From Mycobacterium sp. IS-3022 (GTDB taxonomy: Bacteria; Actinomycetota; Actinomycetes; Mycobacteriales; Mycobacteriaceae), in the NCBI RefSeq assembly GCF_001500065.1, contig NZ_LQIN01000010.1, positions 20,264 to 84,263 on the forward strand: DNA of 64,000 nt, in the 5' to 3' direction. The notes below the pieces were generated by a model, which was not told where the DNA came from, ran no database searches, and saw nothing but the letters and a program-made list of their open reading frames with translations. A program made the position numbers and the translations under genes. Shown piece after piece: positions 55,170 through 64,000 of the stretch; the stretch's first letter is position 1; the number at the start of each line of letters is the position of its first letter.

Positions 55170-56312
55170 GTGAAGAGAGCTATCTACGACGCCGAGCACG
55201 AGGCGTTCCGGGAAACCGTGCGGGAGTACATCGAACGCGAACTCATTCCCAATCAAGAGAAGTGGGAGACCGAGCGCATCGTCGACCGGTCGGCGTACAC
55301 CGCAGCCGGCAAGTACGGGCTCATCGGATTCAACATGCCCGAGGAATACGGCGGCGGCGGCTCCGACGACTTCCGGTTCAACGCGATCATCGACGAGGAG
55401 ATGGCCCGCTCCGGCGCACACGGACCGGCGCTGAGCCTGCACAACGACGTCGTCGGGCCGTACTTCAAGGACCTGACCAACGACGAGCAGAAGCAGCGCT
55501 GGCTGCCCGGCATCACCAGCGGGGAGACCATCATCGCGGTCGCGATGACCGAGCCCGGCGCGGGCAGCGACCTGGCCGGCATCCGCACCTCCGCGGTGCG
55601 CGACGGTGACGACTGGATTGTCAACGGCTCCAAGACATTCATCTCGTCGGGCATCAACTGTGACCTCTGCGTGGTGGTGGCCCGCACCGATCCGGAAGCC
55701 GGCCACAAAGGCTTCACTCTGCTGGTCGTCGAGCGCGACATGGAGGGCTTCAGCCGCGGCCGCAAGCTCGACAAGATGGGCCTGCACTCGCAGGACACCT
55801 CGGAGCTGCACTTCGAGAACGTCCGGGTGCCCGCCGCCAACGTGCTGGGCAAGGAAGGCCGCGGCTTCTACCACCTGATGACCAACCTGCCGTCGGAGCG
55901 GTTGTCGATCGCGATCTCGGCGATCGCCGGGGCCCGCGCGGTCTGGGAGGAGACGCTGCAGTATGCCAAGGACCGCAAGGCATTCGGCCAGCCGATCGGC
56001 AGCTTCCAGCACAACCGGTTCCTGCTCGCCGAGATGGACACCGAACTCGAGGTCACCGAGAACTACATCGACCGCTGCCTGCGCGCCGTTGTCGACGGTG
56101 AACTCACCGCGGTCGAGGCGGCCAAGGCCAAGTGGTGGGCCACCGAGGTGGCCAAGAAGGTGGTCGACAGCTGCGTGCAGCTGCACGGCGGCTACGGCTA
56201 CATGATGGAGTACCGCGTGGCGAGGGCCTACGTCGACGGGCGCATCCAGACGATCTTCGGTGGTACCACCGAGATCATGAAGGAGATCATCGGCCGCGAC
56301 TTGGGCATCTAA
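55170..56312 (+). CDS. Acyl-CoA dehydrogenase
   Basis: A 380-residue FAD-dependent acyl-CoA dehydrogenase. It has GLIGFNMPEEYGG, FAD-binding AMTEPGAGSDLAGI and WIVNGSKTFISSG, and a RKAFGQPIGSFQ motif. The C-terminal VQLHGGYGYMMEYRVAR carries a Glu at the usual catalytic position of short- and medium-chain dehydrogenases. GTG 55170 follows the hydratase stop by 4 bp. Together with thiolase and hydratase it forms a nearly complete beta-oxidation set; only the 3-hydroxyacyl dehydrogenase is missing locally. Confidence 0.93.
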   Translation: MKRAIYDAEHEAFRETVREYIERELIPNQEKWETERIVDRSAYTAAGKYGLIGFNMPEEYGGGGSDDFRFNAIIDEEMARSGAHGPALSLHNDVVGPYFKDLTNDEQKQRWLPGITSGETIIAVAMTEPGAGSDLAGIRTSAVRDGDDWIVNGSKTFISSGINCDLCVVVARTDPEAGHKGFTLLVVERDMEGFSRGRKLDKMGLHSQDTSELHFENVRVPAANVLGKEGRGFYHLMTNLPSERLSIAISAIAGARAVWEETLQYAKDRKAFGQPIGSFQHNRFLLAEMDTELEVTENYIDRCLRAVVDGELTAVEAAKAKWWATEVAKKVVDSCVQLHGGYGYMMEYRVARAYVDGRIQTIFGGTTEIMKEIIGRDLGI

Positions 56313-56323
56313 GACGAGTGGAT

Positions 56324-56366
56324 TCGGTGTGGTTGGTTGCGGTGGGCGCAACCAACCACACCGAAA
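56324..56366. terminator. Perfect 19-bp hairpin between convergent genes
   Basis: Positions 56324-56342 (TTCGGTGTGGTTGGTTGCG) and 56348-56366 are exactly complementary, with a 5-nt loop GTGGG. It lies 12 bp after the acyl-CoA dehydrogenase stop and 13 bp from the FAS1 stop, so it can terminate both. There is no U-tract, as is common in mycobacteria. Confidence 0.85.
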
Positions 56367-56378
56367 TCGCGAATAGCG

Positions 56379-57122
56379 TCAGCCGATCGGCGCGTCAGCG
56401 GCAGGCGTCGGCTCGGCCGGCTCGGTCGTCGCAGTGGTCGTAGTCGTCGTAGTCGTGGTGGTCGACGTCGCGGACGGCGTGACCGCCGCCGGCGCCTTGG
56501 CCGGGTCGAGCACCGTGTCGATCAGGTAGATCCGGGCGTTGGCCGCCTGAATCCCACCGCAGACCACCTTCGCGGTGTCGTTGATCTTGATGTCGGCGTT
56601 CTCACCGGTCACCTTGATCTCCGCACCCTGCTGGGTGGGCCGCTGACCCTCGACATCCTTGGGCCCGAGGACCCCGAGGAACACGTGGTAGTAGGCGAGG
56701 TCCGTCAGCGCGGCCGGGTTGGCCTTCAGCGCGTCCAGCTGGGCCGGCGGCAGCCCCGCGAACGCCTCGTTCGTCGGCGCGAACACCACGTACGGGCCGT
56801 TCTCCAGGACCGGCACGACGTTGACCGCGGGGTTGAAGCCACCCGAGATCGCGGAGTAGAAGGTGCTGGCGTCCGGGATGGCTTGCAGCGCCTGTCCGAC
56901 CGGCAGGGTGTTCAGCGATTTCCAGTTGGGCACCGCCTCTTTGAACGCGTCGCAGCCCGACCCCTCCGGATTCGGGATTTCGATCACCGCGGTGGTGGTC
57001 GGCTCGGCCGGCTGCGCGGGCGCGGGCGGATCGGCGTATGCGGTGACGGCCAGCGGCACCGAGAGCGCCATCGCGGCGATCCCGGCCGTGGCACCGATGG
57101 CTTTGCTGGTGCGGGTCTTCAC
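56379..57122 (-). CDS. FAS1 (fasciclin) domain secreted protein, MPT70/MPT83-like
   Basis: A 247-residue secreted protein. The signal peptide runs to about residue 30 (SVPLAVTAYA then D), followed by a Pro-rich linker and a FAS1 domain (about 55-205) with the H-motif FAPTNEAFAGLPPAQLDALKANP and the C-terminal IYLIDTVLDPAKAP (core NEAFAGLPPAQLDALK). A Thr-rich tail (about 220-233, ten consecutive Thr) may be an O-mannosylation site. GTG 57120-57122 is the start. MPT70/MPT83 are major secreted antigens; this copy has no lipobox. Confidence 0.9.
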   Translation of the reverse strand: MKTRTSKAIGATAGIAAMALSVPLAVTAYADPPAPAQPAEPTTTAVIEIPNPEGSGCDAFKEAVPNWKSLNTLPVGQALQAIPDASTFYSAISGGFNPAVNVVPVLENGPYVVFAPTNEAFAGLPPAQLDALKANPAALTDLAYYHVFLGVLGPKDVEGQRPTQQGAEIKVTGENADIKINDTAKVVCGGIQAANARIYLIDTVLDPAKAPAAVTPSATSTTTTTTTTTTATTEPAEPTPAADAPIG

Positions 57123-57283
57123 TTACGGCTCCTCGGCTAGACAGGTCGCAAGGGATGTTAGAGGCAGGGCCGCGCCAGTGCCAAAGTCCTCACCGCGCCG
57201 AACCGTCGCCGCAAGCGTCTGACCTGCGCATTGCCAATCTGCCCACACGCTGCCGTCTCGTCGGCTGACGGCCGGTGAATACG

Positions 57284-57817
57284 ATGACGCGCATGCCCGA
57301 GCCGCTGATCGTCGCCATTCGTGGCCGCACACCGTCGCTGCACGCTGAAGCGTGGGCGGCGCCGAACGCGAGCCTGATCGGTCAGGTGACGCTCGCCGCA
57401 CGGGCCAGCGTCTGGTACGGCGCGACGTTGCGCGCGGAGGCCGAACCCGTGGACATCGGCTTCGGCACCAACATCCAGGACGGCGTGACCATCCACGTCG
57501 ATCCGGAGTTCCCGGTCAGCATTGGCGCGGAGGTCAGCGTCGGGCACAACGCCGTCCTGCACGGCTGCGTCGTCGAGGACGGAGCGCTGATCGGCATGGG
57601 CGCGGTCATCCTCAACGGCGCGACGATCGGCCAGGGCTCGCTCATCGCCGCGGGCGCGGTGGTGCCTCAGGGATTCATGGTGCCGCCGCGCACACTGGTC
57701 GCGGGCGTTCCGGGCAAGGTGCGACGCGACCTGAGCGACGCCGAGGTCGCGCACAACCGGCACAACGCGCAGGTGTATCAGCGGCTAATCGATCTACACC
57801 GCGACGCGACGATCTAG
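57284..57817 (+). CDS. Gamma-carbonic-anhydrase-like hexapeptide-repeat protein
   Basis: A 177-residue left-handed beta-helix protein with many hexapeptide repeats (ASLIGQVTLAARASVWYGATL). The three zinc-ligand histidines of gamma carbonic anhydrases are present with correct spacing: His71 (VTIHVD), His88 and His93 (GHNAVLHG). Such proteins hydrate CO2 or act as acyl-CoA carriers. ATG 57284 is used; GTG 57275 and ATG 57293 are in frame and equally possible. No strong ribosome site decides between them. The 161-bp stretch from the FAS1 gene to here holds no other feature. Confidence 0.82.
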   Translation: MTRMPEPLIVAIRGRTPSLHAEAWAAPNASLIGQVTLAARASVWYGATLRAEAEPVDIGFGTNIQDGVTIHVDPEFPVSIGAEVSVGHNAVLHGCVVEDGALIGMGAVILNGATIGQGSLIAAGAVVPQGFMVPPRTLVAGVPGKVRRDLSDAEVAHNRHNAQVYQRLIDLHRDATI

Positions 57818-57851
57818 ATTCCGTCGGGACCGATCCGGGTACAGCCGTACC

Positions 57852-59000
57852 GTGAAACGTGTGCGCACCCTGGTGACCGGCGCGACCGGTTATGTCGGCT
57901 CCCGGCTCGTCGACGCCCTGCTGTCGGAGGGTCATGACGTCGTCGCGGCGAGCCGAAACCGTGACAGATTGGCCGATTTCGGTTGGCAGGACCGCGTCAC
58001 CGCCGTCGAGTTGGACGCGCACGACGAGGCCTCGGCGCGGTCGGCGTTCGCCGATGCCGGGCCGGTCGACGTCCTCTACTACCTCGTGCACGGCATCGGG
58101 GAACCCGATTTCCGGGACGCCGACAACCGTGCGGCGGCCAACGTGGCGCGGGCCGCCAAGAGCGCCGGTGTCCGGCGGATCGTGTACCTGGGCGGGTTCG
58201 TGCCGGATGGCGACGATCTGTCCGAGCACCTGACCAGCCGCGCCGAAGTGGCCGAAGCGCTGCACATCGACGGCGGTGCCGATGTGGTGTGGTTGGGCGC
58301 GGCGATCATCCTCGGGGCGGGGTCGACGTCGTTCGAGATGCTGCGCTATGTCGGCGACCGGTTCGTGGTGTTCCCACTGCCGTCGTGGTCGGCGAACCCG
58401 ATCGACCCGATCTCGATCTGCGACGTTCTGCACTACCTCATCGCCGCCGCGGACAGCGATCGCGTGCCCGCGGGAGCCTACGACATCACCGGCGCGGAAA
58501 CGACGTCCTACGCCGAGTTGCTTCGGACCTATGCGCGGATATCCGGCAAGTGGCGGGCTGCACTGCCGGTCGACGGCGTCGACACCGGGCTGGTGTCGTG
58601 GGTGACGGCGGCGGTGTTGCCCGTGCCGGGAGGCTTGGCGGCGGATCTGGTTCAGTCCCTTGATCATCCGATGATCGCTTCGGAGACGCGGCTGCGCGAG
58701 CACGTGCCCGACCCGCCGGGCGGATTGGTCAGCATCGACGATGCGATCAGGCGGTCCCTGGGCAGCCGCCGGCGCAAGCCCGTCGACGAGCTCACCGACC
58801 CGCACCACCTCGCCGACACCGACCCCGACTGGGCCGGCGGGGACACCCTGCGCCTGAAGCAGGTGGCCGGTGCGGTGACACCCGGGATCGTCCGGCCGGC
58901 GCTCGGACTCATCGGCGGGGTGCCCGGACCGGTTGCCGGAGTGGTCCGCACCGGATTGGACACGCTGCTCAACCTGGTGCCCAAGGTGAGCCCGGCATGA
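57852..59000 (+). CDS. NAD(P)H-binding protein (NmrA/atypical SDR)
   Basis: A 382-residue protein with the nucleotide-binding start LVTGATGYVGSRLVDALLSEG and mid segment VRRIVYLGGFVPDGDD, as in atypical extended SDRs (NmrA/SDR_a5). The C-terminal third has no obvious family. GTG 57852 is the start. It overlaps the CPBP protease gene by 4 bp (ATGA). Possible roles are redox sensing or polyketide-like reductions; nothing firm. Confidence 0.82.
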   Translation: MKRVRTLVTGATGYVGSRLVDALLSEGHDVVAASRNRDRLADFGWQDRVTAVELDAHDEASARSAFADAGPVDVLYYLVHGIGEPDFRDADNRAAANVARAAKSAGVRRIVYLGGFVPDGDDLSEHLTSRAEVAEALHIDGGADVVWLGAAIILGAGSTSFEMLRYVGDRFVVFPLPSWSANPIDPISICDVLHYLIAAADSDRVPAGAYDITGAETTSYAELLRTYARISGKWRAALPVDGVDTGLVSWVTAAVLPVPGGLAADLVQSLDHPMIASETRLREHVPDPPGGLVSIDDAIRRSLGSRRRKPVDELTDPHHLADTDPDWAGGDTLRLKQVAGAVTPGIVRPALGLIGGVPGPVAGVVRTGLDTLLNLVPKVSPA

Positions 59001-59719
59001 CGGAGTCGACGCAGACGCGCGCCGGACTGCTGCAGGAGGTCCGCGAGATCGCGACCGCCGTCGCCGTTCCGCACCACGAACCGCCCGCCGTCATCAGGCG
59101 CAGACGGATCGTCGTCGCCGTCGTGCTGGTGATCGGCGCTGCGCTGCTGGGGTATTCGCTGGCCCGGCCGCCCGGTGACGACTCGTTCTACTGGCTGACG
59201 CTGGCGCTGGCGGGGGTGTGGGCCGTCGGCGCCTTTCTGTCCGGACCCCTGCACCTGGGCTGCGTGAGGTTCCGCGGCCGAAACCAGCGGCCCGTGATCA
59301 CCGGCACCGGTGTCGGGTTGGCGTTGGGCGCGGCGTTCGTCATCGGCGGTCTGATCGCGCGCGAGATTCCCGGTGTACGCGAATACATCACCCGGGTATT
59401 GGAATTCGCCGATTATGGACCGCTGTTGCTGGTGGTGTTCATCACCGTGGTCAACGGTCTGGCGGAGGAGATGTTCTTCCGCGGCGCGATGTACACAGCA
59501 CTGGGTCGCGTTTACCCCGTGTTGATCTCGACCGCGCTTTATGTCATCGCGACGTCGGCCACCACCGGCAACCCGATGCTCGGCTTCGCCGCGATCATCC
59601 TCGGCACGATCTGCGCGCTGGAACGCCGAGCGACCGGCGGCATACTCGCACCGATGCTCACCCACTTCTTCTGGGGGCTGGTCATGGTGCTCGCGCTGCC
59701 ACCGATCTTCGGCGTCTAG
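58997..59719 (+). CDS. CPBP family intramembrane metalloprotease
   Basis: A 240-residue polytopic membrane protein. It carries the CPBP/Abi signature EEMFFRG (EExxxR, on the segment VNGLAEEMFFRGAMYTALG) and the C-terminal conserved His in LTHFFWGLVM. CPBP proteins are prenyl-endopeptidase-like or immunity-type proteases. ATG 58997 overlaps the previous stop. Adjacent to, but convergent with, an MFS exporter. Confidence 0.88.
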   Translation: MTESTQTRAGLLQEVREIATAVAVPHHEPPAVIRRRRIVVAVVLVIGAALLGYSLARPPGDDSFYWLTLALAGVWAVGAFLSGPLHLGCVRFRGRNQRPVITGTGVGLALGAAFVIGGLIAREIPGVREYITRVLEFADYGPLLLVVFITVVNGLAEEMFFRGAMYTALGRVYPVLISTALYVIATSATTGNPMLGFAAIILGTICALERRATGGILAPMLTHFFWGLVMVLALPPIFGV

Positions 59720-60997
59720 TCAGCGCAACGGGTGGGCCAGCTCGTCGCGACGCATCCCGGCCGCCCCCACCGCGACCGCCGCCACCAGTACGGGGACGAT
59801 GCCGGCGACGAGGAAAATCGTCTGCATCGAAACGACTTTCGACAGCGGACCCACGATCGCGAATGACACCGGCATGAACGCCAGCGAGACGAAGAAGTCG
59901 AGACTCGACACGCGGCCGAGCATGGCCGTCGGCACCCGTCGCTGGAGCAGCGTGCCCCAGATGACCATGCCCGCGCCGTCGGTGAACCCGATGACGAACG
60001 TCGCGGCCGCCATCACCGGGAACGACGTGGTGAAGCCGAACACGATGAGCGGGATGGCGCCGAGACTCCACATCGCCAGCATCACCGACAGATAGCGGCG
60101 CGGCATCCGGCCCGACGACACCGTCAACGCGCCGAGGGCGCTGCCCGCACCGAAGAACGCGAGGATGAACCCGTACATCCGGGCGCCGTCGGCGAAGCGG
60201 TCCTTGGCGATGAATGGCAGCAACACCTCGATCGGTCCCAGCACCACCAGCACGAAAATGCTCGCGAACAGCAGTGTCCACAACAGCCACGGGGTTCCGA
60301 GTACAAACACGAAGCCGTCGCGCAGATCACGCAGTACATGCGGGTGCTCTTGTGGTGCAGGGGTTTTCATGGCCGGCCGGGTCGCGATGAGCAGCAGCAG
60401 ACCGACGGCGAACAGCACGGCCACCGCCACGGCGCCCAGCGCGGGGAACGTCGCACCGATGAGCACGCCCGCCACGGCCGGGCCCACCGCCCGCTGGAAG
60501 ACCGGACGCACCACGCCTTCGACACCGTTGGCCGCGAGCAACTGCTCCGGCGGCAGGATACGCGGCAGGATCGCGCTGTAGGCGGGGAAGAAGAACGCAG
60601 CCGCGGTGCCCAGCGCGGCCGCGCCCACCGCCAGGTGCCAAATCTGCAGAGCGCCAAGCAGTCCCAGTACCGCGATGGCCGACGAGGCGAACACATTGAC
60701 CGTCTCGACCGCGATGATGATCGCACGTTGGTGGAATCGGTCGGCGGCAATCCCGCCGATCAACACGAACGCGACCAGGGCGGCGGCGAAGCACGTCGTC
60801 ACGATCGACAGCGATACGGGATCGTTGTCGAGTTCGATGACCTGCATGGCCAACACCACCGCGAACATGCCGTCGGCGAAGATCGACAGTGAAACCGCCG
60901 CGATCAGCAGGCGGTACTCGCGAATCCGGAACGGTGCGAGCACGCGCCACCCGCCGGCGTTGTGCACCGGCTGTTGGATGTCGAACTGCGTACTCAC
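59720..60997 (-). CDS. MFS transporter (EntS-like)
   Basis: A 425-residue major facilitator. It has about twelve hydrophobic segments and the inter-domain loop after helix 3 ([17 protein letters not shown] in place of GxxxDRxGRR), resembling the EntS/enterobactin exporter subgroup. GTG 60995-60997 is chosen because the frame upstream (to 61084) lacks a ribosome site and adds an atypical Arg-rich stretch. The stop abuts the CPBP gene stop. Substrate unknown; siderophore or drug export is only a guess. Confidence 0.85.
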   Translation of the reverse strand: MSTQFDIQQPVHNAGGWRVLAPFRIREYRLLIAAVSLSIFADGMFAVVLAMQVIELDNDPVSLSIVTTCFAAALVAFVLIGGIAADRFHQRAIIIAVETVNVFASSAIAVLGLLGALQIWHLAVGAAALGTAAAFFFPAYSAILPRILPPEQLLAANGVEGVVRPVFQRAVGPAVAGVLIGATFPALGAVAVAVLFAVGLLLLIATRPAMKTPAPQEHPHVLRDLRDGFVFVLGTPWLLWTLLFASIFVLVVLGPIEVLLPFIAKDRFADGARMYGFILAFFGAGSALGALTVSSGRMPRRYLSVMLAMWSLGAIPLIVFGFTTSFPVMAAATFVIGFTDGAGMVIWGTLLQRRVPTAMLGRVSSLDFFVSLAFMPVSFAIVGPLSKVVSMQTIFLVAGIVPVLVAAVAVGAAGMRRDELAHPLR

Positions 60998-61120
60998 CCG
61001 TCGATGGTTGCCGACGCGCGGCCGCCGAGTCCACCGATTTTTCTTGGCGCGAGCAGACGCGAAGTGCCTGAAAACCGGCCGCAAATCCGGACAGTTTGCG
61101 TCTGTTCGCCCTTACAAGGG

Positions 61121-61942
61121 TTAGAAGTCGGAGAAGTTGGCGTGCCTGCGCTGCTGGAAGGCCTTGGTGCCTTCGCGGAAGTCGTGCGAATCGAGAAGCG
61201 ACAGCTGGCCCTGCTTTTCGCGTTCCAGCGCGCCTTCGAACTCGGTGAGCGTGGCGGCGTTGATCGCGTGCTTGGTCTTGCACAGTGCGACCGCGGGACC
61301 GGACTTGAGCGTCGCGATGACCTTGTCCACCTCGGAGTCGAACTCGGCGGCGGGGTGGACCGCGGTCACCAAACCCCAGTCGTAGGCCTGGTCGGCCGGG
61401 ATGCGTTCGGCCAGCAGCGCCATCCGGGTCGCGCGGATGCGTCCGATCGCCGCGGCGATCAGCGCCGATGCGCCGCCGTCGGGCATCAGGCCGATCTTGG
61501 TGAACGCCAGCATGAAAAACGCCTTCTCCGAAGCCAATACGACGTCGGAGGCCAACGCCAGCGATACCCCGACACCGGCCGCCGGACCGTGCACCGCGGC
61601 CACCACCGGTTGCGGCAGGTTCACGATGGCCCGAACCGCACGGTTGGCGGCGTCGAGCACGTCGGCCGGTGTCCCGTTCGCGCCCGGATTGGCGTGGTCC
61701 TCTTCGCTGATGCCTGCGCCCGAACAGAATCCGCGGCCGGCACCGCCGAGACGCACGACCTTGACCCTCGAGTCGGACGCCGCCTGGTTCAGTGTGTCGG
61801 CGATGGTCGCGAGCATCGGTTGGGTCAGCGAGTTGAGGCTGTCGGGCCGATTCAGCGTCACCGCGAGCAGACCGTCGGTGAGGTCGACCGACAGTGCGTC
61901 GATTCCGGTATATGTGGGTGCGCCCGAATCGAGGGTTGTCAT
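61121..61942 (-). CDS. Enoyl-CoA hydratase (EchA10-like)
   Basis: A 273-residue crotonase-fold protein. It has [55 protein letters not shown], and the helical C-terminus. Divergent position next to a Mcr homologue matches Rv1142c (echA10) in the block I recall from M. tuberculosis. ATG 61942. The 88 bp to mcr holds an inverted repeat that may be a shared operator. Confidence 0.9.
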   Translation of the reverse strand: MTTLDSGAPTYTGIDALSVDLTDGLLAVTLNRPDSLNSLTQPMLATIADTLNQAASDSRVKVVRLGGAGRGFCSGAGISEEDHANPGANGTPADVLDAANRAVRAIVNLPQPVVAAVHGPAAGVGVSLALASDVVLASEKAFFMLAFTKIGLMPDGGASALIAAAIGRIRATRMALLAERIPADQAYDWGLVTAVHPAAEFDSEVDKVIATLKSGPAVALCKTKHAINAATLTEFEGALEREKQGQLSLLDSHDFREGTKAFQQRRHANFSDF

Positions 61943-61964
61943 GGCTGCACCCTAGAACCGGATG

Positions 61965-61980
61965 ACTTGGTTATACAAGT
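61965..61980. promoter_or_regulatory. Inverted repeat between divergent echA and mcr genes
   Basis: ACTTG-GTTATA-CAAGT: two 5-bp arms with a 6-bp AT-rich spacer, in the intergenic region of divergent genes. The spacer TATAC could also be part of a -10. A shared operator is plausible; no regulator is assigned. Confidence 0.45.
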
Positions 61981-62029
61981 AAGCTATGTCGGCGATCGAG
62001 GCGTTCGCCCGGACGGAAGGCGGTTGAGC

Positions 62030-63121
62030 ATGGCGGGACCACTGCACGGACTGCGGGTCATCGAGCTGGCGAGCATCGGGCCCGGGCCGCACGCCGCGAT
62101 GATTCTCGGTGACCTCGGGGCGGACGTCGTGCGCGTCGAACGGCCGGGCAAGCTCGGCGGGGTTCCGACCAGCAAGCGCGAAGCCACGCTGCGCAACCGG
62201 CGTTCCGTCGCCGCCGACCTCAAGAGCGATGAGGGTCGCGAGCTCGTGCTGCGGCTCGTCGCCAAGGCCGACGTGCTGATCGAGGGGCTGCGCCCAGGTG
62301 TGACCGAGCGACTCGGACTGGGCCCGGAGGACTGCGCGAAGGTCAACGAGCGGCTGATCTATGGGCGCATGACCGGATGGGGCCAGACCGGGCCCCGCCG
62401 CCTGCAGGCCGGGCACGACATCAACTACATCTCGCTCAACGGCGTGCTGCATTCGATCGGCCGGGCGGGGGAGCGGCCCGTCCCGCCGCTGAACCTGACC
62501 GGTGACTTTGGCGGCGGCTCGATGTTCCTGCTCGTCGGGATCCTGTCCGCGTTGTTCGAACGGCAGACGTCGGGCAAGGGCCAGGTGGTCGACGCCGCGA
62601 TGATCGACGGTTCCAGCGTGCTGGCGCAGATGATCTGGGGCTTCTTGCAGGACGGCCTGTGGGTCGACCAGCGTGGCGTGAACATCCTCGACGGCGGGGC
62701 GCCCTACTACGACACCTACACCTGCGCCGACGGCCGCTACATCGCCGTCGGCTGTATCGAACCGCAGTTCTATGCCGCTTTCCTCAAGGGCCTCGGCATC
62801 GACGGTGAAGACCTGCCCGACCAGAACGACATGAGCCGCTGGCCGGAATTGCGCGAGCGGTTCAGTGAGGTCATCGGCGCCAAGGACCGCGACCACTGGG
62901 CCAAGGTCTTCGCCGACAGCGATGCCTGCGTGACACCCGTGCTGTCGTTCTCCGAGGTGGAGTCCGAGCCGCACGTCACCGAGCGCAACACCTTCTATCG
63001 CGACGGCGACCATCTGCAGCCGATGCCCGCGCCGCGGTTCTCCCGCAGCGTGCCCGCCGCACCGACGCCGGCAGGGGAAGCCGGAGCCGACACCGAAGCC
63101 GTCTTACGAGACTGGGTCTGA
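62030..63121 (+). CDS. mcr: Alpha-methylacyl-CoA racemase
   Basis: A 363-residue CaiB/BaiF-family enzyme strongly resembling M. tuberculosis Mcr (Rv1143). It has [31 protein letters not shown], the catalytic His in [11 protein letters not shown], the catalytic Asp in [10 protein letters not shown], and the Glu in IEPQFYAAF. It interconverts R and S 2-methylacyl-CoA, needed for beta-oxidation of the cholesterol side chain and branched fatty acids. ATG 62030; a long open frame upstream on this strand is antisense to echA and is rejected. The SDR gene follows 20 bp later. Confidence 0.95.
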   Translation: MAGPLHGLRVIELASIGPGPHAAMILGDLGADVVRVERPGKLGGVPTSKREATLRNRRSVAADLKSDEGRELVLRLVAKADVLIEGLRPGVTERLGLGPEDCAKVNERLIYGRMTGWGQTGPRRLQAGHDINYISLNGVLHSIGRAGERPVPPLNLTGDFGGGSMFLLVGILSALFERQTSGKGQVVDAAMIDGSSVLAQMIWGFLQDGLWVDQRGVNILDGGAPYYDTYTCADGRYIAVGCIEPQFYAAFLKGLGIDGEDLPDQNDMSRWPELRERFSEVIGAKDRDHWAKVFADSDACVTPVLSFSEVESEPHVTERNTFYRDGDHLQPMPAPRFSRSVPAAPTPAGEAGADTEAVLRDWV

Positions 63122-63141
63122 ACAGAAAGGAACACCGAAAA

Positions 63142-64000
<859 letters not shown>

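Noticed and set aside
60962..63121. A 719-codon plus frame running into mcr
   Set aside because: Its first two thirds are antisense to the enoyl-CoA hydratase and MFS gene start; Mcr begins at 62030 with its conserved N-terminus.

Overview
The window is high-GC chromosomal DNA of an actinobacterium, almost certainly a mycobacterium and probably a fast-growing environmental species. The evidence is a complete yrbE-mceABCDEF operon, an MPT70-type FAS1 protein, many mycobacterial DUF families, frequent GTG starts and GTGA/ATGA stop-start overlaps. The gene order also follows, from memory, the M. tuberculosis block around Rv1098c-Rv1144: fumC/glpX, the AI-2E transporter, 3-beta-HSD, xseB/xseA, ispH, ychF, a toxin-antitoxin pair, a cyclase, and echA/mcr/SDR. 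The species cannot be fixed from the sequence.

Layout. 1-6.0 kb: 5' part of a large AAA/LuxR-type regulator, then fumC and glpX (minus), then a DUF4245 membrane protein and a dienelactone hydrolase. 6.1-9.5 kb: AI-2E transporter and two SDRs (minus) facing an SRPBCC gene across a KstR-like operator. 9.6-16.9 kb: a sulfur block with a SulP anion permease, a formylglycine-generating enzyme, a HAD hydrolase, a type I sulfatase with a CxAxR motif, and a divergent Tat-lipoprotein alkylsulfatase. 16.9-25.1 kb: conserved core with 2H phosphoesterase, hydrolase, DUF1876, 3-beta-HSD behind a second KstR-like box, xseB-xseA, a lipid-droplet-type protein, ispH, a Pro/Arg-rich membrane protein, and ychF.

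25.1-27.1 kb is an accessory patch: a second copy of the last codons of ychF, a VOC pseudogene broken by a stop codon, a RelBE-type toxin-antitoxin module, DUF1801 and SRPBCC genes. 27.2-33.0 kb holds a DUF2993 protein, a permuted papain-fold protein, a class III cyclase, a CrtC/lipocalin-like protein, a hydrolase, a probably leaderless TetR gene and a VOC gene.

33.2-46.5 kb is a complete mce operon (two YrbE permeases, MceA-F, two Mce-associated proteins) that runs on with almost no gaps into an epoxide-hydrolase-like enzyme and a WS/DGAT-like acyltransferase. This suggests import of a hydrophobic substrate coupled to its processing or storage. 46.5-49.8 kb is a DUF222/HNH (13E12-type) gene split inside its HNH motif by a 1,798-bp IS1182-like element with 17-bp inverted ends and a 4-bp AGAC target duplication.

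49.9-56.3 kb: DoxX, a third KstR-like box before a DUF3556 membrane protein, then a FadR-type regulator divergent from a thiolase/enoyl-CoA hydratase/acyl-CoA dehydrogenase operon that ends at a perfect 19-bp hairpin. 56.4-64 kb: FAS1 protein, gamma-carbonic-anhydrase-like protein, NAD-binding protein, CPBP protease, MFS exporter, and the echA / mcr / SDR / nitronate monooxygenase group.

The overall theme is lipid and steroid uptake and beta-oxidation, with a sulfate-ester scavenging block. No tRNA, rRNA or CRISPR array was seen. I found no clearly new defence or signalling system. The least ordinary items are the IS1182 transposase with two HTH-like repeats inside its catalytic domain, the duplicated ychF tail beside the toxin-antitoxin patch, and the mce operon extended by an acyltransferase.
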